Shown here one piece after another: positions 55,067 to 64,000 of a DNA stretch of 64,000 nt. Below the pieces are notes generated by a model that searched no databases, had not been told where the DNA came from, and saw only the letters and a list, made by a program, of their open reading frames with translations. Origin of the DNA: Euclidia mi (taxonomy: Eukaryota > Arthropoda > Insecta > Lepidoptera > Erebidae); the NCBI GenBank assembly GCA_944739405.2, contig OX123182.2:97084051-97148050 (forward strand), written 5' to 3'. The first letter of the stretch is position 1, and each line of letters begins with the position of its first letter. Position numbers and translations under genes: made by a program.

Positions 55067-56480
55067 TCTATATATATATATATATAAAAGAAAGTCGTGT
55101 TAGTTACAGTATTTATAACTCAAGAACGGCTGAACCGATTTGGCAGAAATTTAGTGGGGAAGTAACCCAGAACCAGGAAAAACACATAGGATACAATTAT
55201 TTGCAAAAAATAATCTGGGCGGGATTTTAGAGAGTGTCGAAGTTTGTAGGGCCAAACCTACTACCTATTGACAGTAAGAACGCATGCGCTATAATAATTC
55301 TCTCATCATCTGTCAGTACTACCACATTATACATTGTCACATGGTGCACTGTCATTACTTCGTTCGCTTACTTACATATATAAACTAATAATTATTATAA
55401 CAGCCTTGGCTAATCCCCACTTATATTAGGTATAAATGCGAAAATGTGTATGTATATATGTATGTACCGATTTCACGCTAAACTGGCTGAACTAATATTC
55501 TCTACTCATAAATGCAAAAATGTGTATAGAGATATATCGGACCATGGCTTTGACATTTGACTGTATGCAAAGTGATGTTGTTGAGCACCTTTCGGTAGAT
55601 AATGTTTGATTATGTCACGAATACTGACCAAGTTACTTCGTACCCTATAGAGTTTCTGAACTTCCTTAAATTATCAGTACCTTCACGCAACTTGAGACTG
55701 AACGTTGGTGTTCCAGTCGTGTTAATGCGGAATCTTAATTCACCAAAGCTTTGTAATGGCAAACGGTTACAAGGAACGCATAGGACGAAACATTATAAAA
55801 GCTATTCGCTATTGCAAGTCAGACTCGCTTATGAAGGGTTCCGTAGTGGAGTTATCCACGCTAAGCTATATTTGCGGTTTTTATGATGTGCTTTATTTCA
55901 TTACTGCAGACTACAAATCGTTCAAACCAATTTTCGTTGGAAGTTTTTATAACGATCTACAGCATATATTTTAGATTTGTCACTCTCTTACTTTAAAAGT
56001 TAGAGGGACACACACACCCATTTTACCACTTTGCAACCATATATCTTTCAAACAATTGACATTGAGAAACAATGGTTTTAGGAACCTAAAAGTATTTTCC
56101 ATTTTCCACATCAGTTCCATGTATGAAGAGCCGCCCCTTAATATTCAATATTTTTTATTTTCTATGACGTCGTAAAGCGGTTCACAGAATACATCTACCT
56201 ACCAACTTTCAAATGTGTAAACTGAATAGTTTCGGCATAAAGTGGCCGTGACATACGGATAGACTGACAAACATACCGCGTCTATAAGGATTCCCTGTGT
56301 AGCCATTTTTGACTTCGGAACTCTAAAAATACTGTTTCCAGAAATATTTTAAATACTTCTTGCGGTTATATTTCTTATTAGTCCCTATCAACAGAATTAA
56401 AACTAAAATTACTATCGAACGATGATGGAGTTTTGAGTTACCCCGAATTTAACGTGAGCGAAGCCGCGGGCAAAAGCTAG
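55067..56480 (+). mobile_element. Lep1-like non-autonomous Helitron, 1.4 kb, composite
   Basis: The start is TCTATATATATATATATAAA then GTCGTGTTAGTTACAG and ACTCAAGAACGGCTGAACCG. The end is GCGAAGCCGCGGGCAAAAGC then TAG. Both are typical of moth Helitrons (5'-TC, 3'-CTAG). Inside are a second Helitron-like 5' phrase (ATGTACCGATTTCACGCTAA near 55465) and a TTCCGTAG ... TTCGGAACTCTAAAAAT unit at about 55845-56330 resembling the 3219 repeat, so it is nested or has captured other repeats. Open frames at 55602-55974 lie in this repeat material and are not genes. Confidence 0.6.
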
Positions 56481-56610
56481 TTATTTCATATAAATAAGTT
56501 AAGTACCTATATCTATACATATTTTTATACATTGTTGTATTAACGTAATACTAATATATTTTTTGTAATTTTATATTATTTTAAGTCATCTTGTGTCTTG
56601 TTATTTATAT
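56481..56610. other. AT-rich spacer
   Basis: Nothing recognised. Confidence 0.4.
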
Positions 56611-56715
56611 TTATGGCAATTTTCGAGGGGTCTACGGGTAATTTGGGAGGTCTACGTTCAGCAGTGGCAAACAGGCTGATGTGAGAATGATGATGATTGT
56701 AAAGTATAACTTCTA
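56611..56715 (+). mobile_element. RTE-type LINE 3' tail fragment
   Basis: Plus-strand GGGAGGTCTACGTTCAGCAG, TGGCAAACAGGCTGATGTGA and GAATGATGATGATTG: the CAGCAGTGG...TGATGATG ending of RTE-like LINEs, in the opposite orientation to the copy at 21025. Confidence 0.5.
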
Positions 56716-56839
56716 TTTTGTAATGGCTGGCGAGAATCCCAGCGTTGCAGATTATAGACACTAGCTGATGCACGTGCCATATTTTGTCTCCGTCCATAAA
56801 GTAAGGAAGTAATAGAGACGGCGTTAAAATAGCAACCTT

Positions 56840-57066
56840 ACCCAATATATTTACTTCACTCTGACTTATGATTTTTTTCTCATGTAAGAGAAACATAAAT
56901 ATACAAATGTTATTTCGAATCTTCGAAATTGACGTAAATTTTAACTAGACTAGTGATGTGCTTACTCAAAATGAATTTCGATAAAATATCGAGAATGTTT
57001 GCAAAAAATCTTTAGATTTGGTATACTCAGAATGAATATCAATTGAATGTTGATAAATACTCAGAA
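56840..57066 (+). repeat. Dispersed interspersed repeat (copy B)
   Basis: Same orientation and order of blocks as 2769-2960, with substitutions throughout: TTTACTTCACTCTGACTTAT, CGATAAAATATCGAGAATGT, AGATTTGGTATACTCAGAAT and AATTGAATGTTGATAAA. Confidence 0.55.
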
Positions 57067-57196
57067 AAAAAATATGTGAATAAATCCAGCTTACATTTAA
57101 ACACTAGTAAATAAGTTACGATAAAAAATATATTTTTAAATTACCTTCTTAAGCTGAATGAAGCAATTGATATATTTTTTTTATTTTTTTTTTATA

Positions 57197-57447
57197 GACT
57201 CACGCCTGTATCCCCTAAGGGGTAGGCAGAGGTTTAAATATTACACCCACATTTCGCCATGAATTGTTTTAAGTCCCACGTAATAGGGGGCGAGCCTATT
57301 GCCGTACCGGGCACATTACCAGACTCCGTGCTGCTACTGAGAATTTCCTAACGGAAAAACCCAGTAACACTTTGCCCGACCCGGGAATCGAACCCGAGAC
57401 CGCCCAATCCCACGCGCACATTTATGCCGCGAGACCAACGAGGCAGT
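57197..57447 (-). mobile_element. tRNA-derived SINE, head type 1 (copy 2)
   Basis: Minus-strand copy of the 20600 family: B box in CTCGGGTTCGATTCCCGGGT, tail GCCTACCCCTTAGGGGATAC and AGGCGTGAG. One of a close same-orientation pair with 57584. Confidence 0.8.
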
Positions 57448-57583
57448 TTTCACTCACTCATAATCACTACCTATGTGCAATGATAGGGTCAATGACGAGA
57501 TCATTAGTCATTACCACGTAATAGTTTTCGAATACAAAACCACGTTACGAATTTCAGACTTTTGGAAGTTATTTTTTATTTAT

Positions 57584-57832
57584 AGACTCACGCCTTTATC
57601 CCCGAAGGGCTAGGCAGAGGTGTAATATTACACCCATATTTCGCCATGAATTTTTAGGTGCCACGTAATAGGGGGTGAGCCTATTGCCGTACCGGGCACA
57701 TTATCAGACTCCGTGCTGCTACTGAGAATTTCTTAACGGAAAAACCCAATAACACTTTGCCCGGCCCGGGACTCGAACCCGAGACCTCCCAATCCCACGC
57801 GCACATTTATGCCACGAGACCAACGAGGCAGT
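57584..57832 (-). mobile_element. tRNA-derived SINE, head type 1 (copy 3)
   Basis: Minus-strand copy with CTCGGGTTCGAGTCCCGGGC, tail TGCCTAGCCCTTCGGGGATA. It is separated from the previous copy by about 136 bp. That spacer contains CAGACTTTTGGAAGTTA, which recalls the middle of the head type 2 SINE. Confidence 0.8.
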
Positions 57833-59120
57833 TATATGCTTATTATTTAGAAAATTATCACGATCGTCAAGTGTTTGACTAAAATCTTCCAAACTAAATT
57901 AGGCCTTCTCAAATTGAAGAGAGGCACTTGCAGTAATAAGTGAGTTAACTAAAAGATAAGAAATAAAATTTAAATTCAGGGTAAATTTTAAATAAAATAT
58001 TTCACACCTATTGAATCACATGTATTTAAGATAAAATAGAAAAAGTCACTGTCAGTGCCATTGGCTTAGTTAGAAAAAAACTCAAATCTTTACAAAATCA
58101 TATTATATATTCAGGTCAAATTAATTACGCCCTTATAGAAACGCCTAGGTCTTAAATAAGTGAGACATAAAATAATTTAAAATAATTAAACCAGGAGCCC
58201 GCATGGTGAGTAAGAAAGAAAATAAATTTGTGTGCGTACTTCTAACTGGCACCGAACTCAAAAAGTATTGTTGCTAAAAATATTAGTTTTTCTGCTGACT
58301 AGTGCGAGCATCTTTAGATCGACACCTCCTACGTACAATATCGTAACTGCATTTTATCAACTTTACAGTTTCGCCATTGAAAGGTACGGAAGCAGATAAT
58401 TGATTTTTGTGAAGTCAAATAAACTATTTCAAGAACCAAAATTGGCATACTGGCATATTTTTAGGCTTAGTTTATGATCTCTAGTAAGATTTTTTGATAT
58501 TTTTGTTAGAATTGTTTAAAGTCACATACGATGTTCTACCTTGAAAATATCAGCCGTATTTTGATTGTATGTGGTACTTACTATCTTTTACGTTGACTGC
58601 AATCTAGAATTAAGTAATGTATGTTGTATATAAGATAACTTACACTAGAACTTATCATATAAAAATGTGTTGTAAGTTACAATTATCATGATATTAAAGG
58701 GAATACATGAAAGAAAATATCTTCATATTTCATAATCAAATCAGTCCAAATAAACATTCCTTTCAGAAAAAGAACTCAAAATACTAATTAATGACATTGC
58801 CATTTATTATTACAGTAATTTAGGAACGTGATATGAGATTTTTATTATAAGATATATTTTCTTGTATCATTCATTTTAAGAGAAATCACTACAAGGAATA
58901 TAATTAGAATTTTATTAGATTTTTTGTTTGAATACTATCACGGTTACCAGTTTCTGGTAGACATTAAAAAAAATCATGGTGAGAACTGAGAATGATTTGA
59001 GACTTGCACATGTTCATAAAATAATTATTTATTTTCGCCTTAGGTATCGGCTGCCTACTTGCACAGAGCGCAACATTTAAAGGTACACGTTATCTCCTAG
59101 TTGACGTTTCGATGACGAAA
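57833..59120. other. AT-rich intergenic DNA
   Basis: No gene or repeat recognised. Confidence 0.5.
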
Positions 59121-59124
59121 AGCA

Positions 59125-59260
59125 TTAGCCTACCGGAAGATGCAGCGAGTGGAGATGCCAACAGTCTGCCATGCAGAGGGTATCGGGTTCGAATTCACGG
59201 CACGCACCAATGACTTTTCAGAGTTATGTGTGTATTGAATTGAAAAATTACCATTTGCCC
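59125..59260 (+). mobile_element. Degenerate tRNA-derived SINE
   Basis: B box in ATCGGGTTCGAATTCACGGC at about 59184, then ACTTTTCAGAGTTATGTGTG followed by TATTGAATTG. This matches the middle of the head type 2 SINE (ACTTTTCGAAGTTATGTGTG). The shared tail is absent. Confidence 0.55.
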
Positions 59261-60666
59261 CATGCCTCGGCGAGCATTAAGACACATTAAGCTGTCGGTT
59301 GCGGCTGTTATGAAGATCTTTGACAATTGTTTTAGGGACTCAGTACCTATGAATAAACTAACACTAGTCTAAATCATAGAATTAAGCTATCCATTTGGGT
59401 TGCGGGGATGTCAGACAGGCAGTTGCTCTGTGTATAAGCTAATATTCAGTCAAATTCGGTTAGACTACAAAGCACACACCGGGTTCTAACTGGGATAACG
59501 CCAAAATCTTGATATAAGGATCTTCAGGTTTATTTGGCGAGTCTTATGAGATTCTACTAGCTGAAAACATTTTATATGATCGCATATATATCTTTCACAC
59601 ATTACATCATGCTTTTCACGGTTCCCTAAATGGCCAAACCTATTGAAAATCCATTACTTAGTTTCAAGAAACTATTTAGTATGCTACAATGCCTTACAGC
59701 ACCATCGTTACTCATAAACTCATAGTCTACGTTTCTTGTCAGCATGTCGAGGTCCGATGTTTGTCTTTCGTGGACTTAGTGTTCCTATTCCTGGAAGTCT
59801 GTGGTGTCGCTTCTGAGAAAGAAGAAAAAGGTGTGTTCGCTAGCAGTATCAACTAAATCAGTGAAAATTGAGAGGGTTGTAGTGAAAAAATATTTTTTTC
59901 GGCAAGCCAAGGACAAATGTGGTTTACGTAATCAAAATCTAGATGATTTATTGTGCAATGAATGAATGGCGTGTTATATTCGCAGCAGTCAACAGAGAAT
60001 CTTCACTGGGGTTCAAAAGAAAGAAAAAAAGTATGATTACAACTATTTTCCGCTGTTTCGTACGCGTGACAATGTCGTAATCGTAACTGTCCCTTGGGTA
60101 AGTACCTTCCACAACATGACATTTATAGCCTATACAGTGTTTGAGTTGTTTAGCTGTACAGAGGGATGGATACATAGATGGAAAAGAGGGAGAAAGAAAA
60201 AAAAACTTTGACATTATTTTGTATAATTGGTATAGTGTTTTTTACTACTTATAATTTTAAATTAAGTTAAATTTAAAATTATGTTTCAAATTGACTTAAA
60301 CTTTTAAAGTTAAGATATAAATGTTAAAGACGTGCCTTTATTATTCCAATACACTGTTTCTGACTATGAGGAGGGGGGGAGCTTATACTTTGGCGTGTTC
60401 TTTCGGAATCACTCGGCATCACTTAAAATGTCCACCGTTCACTTTATCTCATTAATATCTGCGTTAAAGGGGTCGGTGATTTTGTAAAACAAAAACAAAA
60501 TTAATCAATTTATTGAGGTTTTTCAAGCGAATACTATAGTAACTTATGTTTCGTTTCGATGTAAAATATCTTAAGTAAAACTTAGGGTTTAAAAAGACTA
60601 ACAACATCCGGCGAAAATAATTGTAAGTCCAAATACACGAAACTAATTTATATTTTGGCAATACTA
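59261..60666. other. Intergenic DNA, no gene supported
   Basis: Two long overlapping open frames at 59948-60214 on opposite strands have no domain and end in lysine- or phenylalanine-rich homopolymer coding, so I do not call them. Confidence 0.4.
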
Positions 60667-60696
60667 AAATATCGTAAGTCATTACTTACGATATTT
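60667..60696. repeat. 13-bp hairpin, 4-nt loop
   Basis: AAATATCGTAAGT and its exact complement around CATT. Short but of the same form as the longer hairpins in the window. Confidence 0.7.
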
Positions 60697-61308
60697 GAAA
60701 AGTATCTAAAATCAATGTATAATATAGTAAGTCCTACATACAAGATTCTACGTTGGGTATTATGTTATTTCAGACATTTATTTTGTTTATTTGTAATTAA
60801 TATTTTCAAACATTCCACTTACCTTGCACGTTCGTACAACGACCACAAAAAAGAGTTAATGGTATACAATTCATTTTAAAATTATTAATTATTTATGTTT
60901 GGTATTGTAGATCAAACGAATAATTTTGTTAAAATAGTTCAATTTCTGCATCAATCATTTGTAAGACGATCAAGATGACATAGTTGATAGCTATACTATC
61001 TTATTTGTCCATTAAATAATATTAATCAAACCGTTTCTTTTAATGCAACCACGAACATCCCTTCTCCCGCGTATTCTATCGGTACTTACACTTACCATTG
61101 GCTCGCGCGGCTTATAGGTATTCCCCTCCCCGCGTACTGTATCGTAGTTGTGCTATACGATATATTACTACGCTAAAGATGAAGATACGATTATATGCAG
61201 TCTTCATATCATGGGTTCTATTGTAAATAATATTGTTTTTATTAGATCAAACGTTAGTCCATGATACAAGGTAAATGAAAATCTAAAAATGTAATTTTCG
61301 TCATTTTG
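60697..61308. other. Intergenic DNA
   Basis: A GC-richer stretch near 61050-61180 (CCATTGGCTCGCGCGGCTTA) stands out but has no recognisable content. Confidence 0.4.
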
Positions 61309-61850
61309 TCAGTTACGATGTACGTAGGGGGTGTCGAGATGTTGGTAAAGGCTCTTGGCGATTAGTTTATTTACTGACACAACTATCGGCACAATGATCG
61401 CCGAGTTCACATCCCACATATCGACAATCTCATGAGCTGGGCCCAAATATTTGAACTCCTTCTCTTTTTCTGCTTTTACGGGATTGCTGTCATGCGATAT
61501 GGTAATAACGTCTATCAATGCGAGTTACTCTGCTCGGTCGATCACTACAATATTACGCTTATTGGCTACAATAAACCTGTCTGTAATGATAGACCTATAC
61601 CAGGACAACAACGTACGACCATTTTTTCGAGAACTGAGTCGGGCAGAATCTGTATCTGTAGTACGGTGAACCAATGAGATTATATTTAAGGACTAGTTGC
61701 TGATGGATTATCTTGGCCACTTGATTGTGTATGTACAAATACTGGCCATTGGCAAAACTCGAACAACCGGATACTATATGTCTGAGAGATTCCCCGGGCT
61801 GGTGACATGCCCGCCATATGCCAATCGCACCGTCCCTCAATATATACTAT
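61309..61850 (-). pseudogene. LINE C-terminal fragment with degraded restriction-like endonuclease
   Basis: Minus-strand order: ACHQPGESLRHIVSGCSSFA (a C..H...C zinc motif), NQVAKIIHQQLVLKYNLIG, then after a frame change SIITDRFIVANKRNIVVIDR, a stop, and then LIDVITISHDSNPVKAEKEK, LGPAHEIVDMWDVNSAIIVP and VSVNKLIAKSLYQHL. The layout (CCHC, then NK-x2-IVVIDR...LIDVTIS) matches the C-terminal restriction-like endonuclease of R2/R4-type LINEs. The expected PD is RN here and a stop interrupts the active-site loop. No RT domain is present. Confidence 0.55.
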
Positions 61851-61950
61851 CGGTAGTTGTTTGTCATGACAACTTCGTCCATAATTATGAAGACAAAACC
61901 TTTGGTTTTACCGAAGAGAATAATAGAAATAAGAGAATAGAATATTAATA

Positions 61951-61999
61951 AAAAATATTACACAAACCTGCAGCACTGCAGGTTTATGTAATTATTTTT
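61951..61999. repeat. ~22-bp imperfect hairpin, 4-nt loop
   Basis: AAAAATATTACACAAACCTG pairs with the complement of TTTATGTAATTATTTTT beyond TGCAGG, with one mismatch and one extra base. Loop GCAC. Confidence 0.75.
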
Positions 62000-64000
62000 A
62001 TAAAAGTAAAAGACAAAGGAGGACTAGTCTCACCATCAAAATTTGTATTACATATTTTTAAAATTACAGTAAGGGTTGTACGTGAAGGCAGCGATAGCCT
62101 GTGTGCGATAGCCGAAAGTTTGTGGTGATCGATGGAAACACTTTTCTTGAGATATATAATTGTATTCAAGTATACATATTTTTAAAGAAATATTGCAGTA
62201 TAGTTTCTACATCACAATAGTGCAAAGGCTACCTTTTTTTTGCAATAACTGTCACCCACATCGGCGAATACGTGGGCCGAAGCTAGTCTGTAAAATAAAA
62301 GTATCGATAAAGTTATAACGTCACTATGTTTATGCGTCACAATCTTTATACGAATAAATCAAAATGTCTATGAACGAAGTATCAAAGTTTCAAATGAAGT
62401 TCTATTAAATTTTGAGGGGTAATGGGTCCCCACTACACTGACCTATGTCAGACCTTTGAGCGATGGGACCCCTCCGTCTATAACATAATATATATTGTCT
62501 AAGTCGCCGTCTCTCTATATGCGTCATTGTACATGTTTTATTAGTTTCTAAGGAGATAAAAATAAAATCATTTTTGTTTTTCTTTCTTTCTATTTTTAAT
62601 AAATTTTAATTATACTCTGTTGCGGCAGTCGGCGGTAGGTTTGATAGCGTGAGATAACATTAATAAACAAAGGCCCGTGTCGTATCTGATTACCAATTAA
62701 GCAATATTTATAATCCTTTACATAAAACAATAGAGATATTATTTGAACATGATAATACATTTAATAAAAGTTTTTTCTATGTTTACTGATATTATTATTG
62801 CCTCGTATTAACTTTATCGCGAGACTGACAAATAAATTAACCTATTCAATGTCGCAGTTTTCTTAACTGTTTTAATTGTGAGAAATATAATGATATCTAG
62901 AAGCCATATTAATTACAGCAGTATTTTTAGCTTGTAATATTTTAACTAATAAAAATAAACTTTTGAATACTAAAAATATAAAAATTAGTTTTAACTTGTA
63001 AGGTTAAGGCGCGGTTTAATTATATTTATTTGACCAAAACAGCAAATGACGCAAACGAAAACATAATATGAACGAAATTAAATGCCGTTGAGAGCTGTGT
63101 GAGGAAATAAACATGCTTTATAATTATTGTATCAATATATTAAAGGGAAACATCGTAGGTACTAGTTGCCTATATGAACCCTCTATTTTACTAGACGATC
63201 ATATTACATTTGTGTAAAGGTATTTTAAACTATAAGTAATTAATATAACATTTTTAAAAAGGCTTGTGAAAATAAAATATATGTAAAAAGCACCCGCGCT
63301 CCCTGTTATACTACTTAGGACGATGAGATTGGGTCACATGATGGATCCCACACCAAAGTTTTTTTTTGCCAAATGATGATTCAAGGAGAGATGAGAGAGG
63401 ATGAAGAGGCGGGAACATTATAGAAGACAAGAGCCTGGTGGTGTAGATTGTTAAAGTTCCCTTAATAAAATACGACATGCGTTATGGTACATGGCAAAAC
63501 ATAGTGACCGAACATGTCAACAGCTTGTCTGTAAAGGTGCTGATAGAGTTGAGTATTCAAATGTTAAAGAACATCGAGTATTCGCCGTTTTTTAAATTTG
63601 TCGAATTGTACAACCAACAGACCCAAGCATGAAGCCAAACATCCCTACGAATATTTCTATGTTCTTTCGAAGCTCTAGTCAGCAAAAAACTCGAAGCAAA
63701 TTTACTGACCATTCGCTAAAATGCTCTCGCTTATTTTTCAGTTACATAACATTGCCAAGAATGCTCATTACAAGTGAATACTCAAGTTCATAATTTTTCT
63801 ATTATTTTCGAATTCTTTTTAATATAATTGTTTGGCAGATAAAGCATTTAGACTAACAGTCAGTGTTATTTCTGTATTTATAACATATTATTTAATGACT
63901 CATTAAATTGTGTTTTTAACTTTGTTACTAAATTTAACATTAGCAAAACAACCAGATATTTACTATGAAAAGCTCGTGGGAATTGAGGACCTGAGGACAA
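62000..64000. other. AT-rich intergenic DNA to the window end
   Basis: No recognisable coding region, RNA gene or transposon. The open frame at 61984-62169 (minus) has no domain. Confidence 0.45.

Noticed and set aside
59948..60214. Two overlapping open frames on opposite strands
   Set aside because: Neither has a domain; the ends code only homopolymers.
1..64000. CRISPR arrays, bacterial operons or phage genes
   Set aside because: No regularly spaced direct repeats with spacers and no dense coding; the window is eukaryotic.

Overview
The window is AT-rich insect DNA, almost certainly from a moth or butterfly. The evidence is its repeat content: tRNA-derived SINEs with a shared tail, Helitrons with Lep1-like ends, an R1-clade LINE, a Penelope-like GIY-YIG fragment, and remnants of Jockey/CR1, RTE and restriction-like-endonuclease LINEs. 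There are no bacterial operons, ribosome binding sites or CRISPR arrays. Host coding is very sparse. The only host gene I can support is a GMC oxidoreductase (glucose dehydrogenase-like) on the minus strand, with three exons at 52477-52604, 48693-48826 and 46306-47883. Their splice phases match and they give about 612 residues. Its first exon is not found.

Region by region. 1-585: minus-strand Helitron Rep/helicase fragment cut by the window edge. 2.4-4.9 kb: dispersed repeats, a 1.3-kb repeat built of diverged ~310-bp units, and a Jockey-type LINE 3' fragment. 5.5-8.2 kb: foldback MITE, LINE tail, Penelope-like fragment, SINE. 10-15.7 kb: two Helitrons of one family and a dead Mutator-like (FLYWCH/MULE) transposon carrying a 267-bp GC-rich insertion. 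17.4-23 kb: MITEs, SINEs, a CpG-rich promoter-like block and an R1-like fragment. 23.06-29.25 kb: an apparently full-length R1-clade LINE with two intact overlapping ORFs. 29.5-43 kb: a nested transposon cluster. In it a pogo-like transposase gene is split by a Jockey/CR1-superfamily LINE with intact ORFs, and upstream holds a deleted Gypsy-type LTR element; a Helitron lies in its 3' flank and a degenerate Jockey LINE next to it. 43-64 kb: mostly unique AT-rich DNA with the GMC gene, SINEs, a 1.4-kb Helitron, and a LINE C-terminal fragment with a degraded restriction-like endonuclease.

The most informative observations are the nested insertions, because several can be resolved to the base: codon-exact joins across the LINE in the pogo gene and across the GC-rich insert in the MULE gene, and a GTAT duplication around the LTR element. 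Also notable are a family of unrelated, near-perfect 26-28 bp hairpins with 4-6 nt loops, SINEs that share one tail but have three different heads, and an intact LINE ORF2 with no AUG ahead of its endonuclease domain. All family assignments rest on motifs read by eye; no database search was run.
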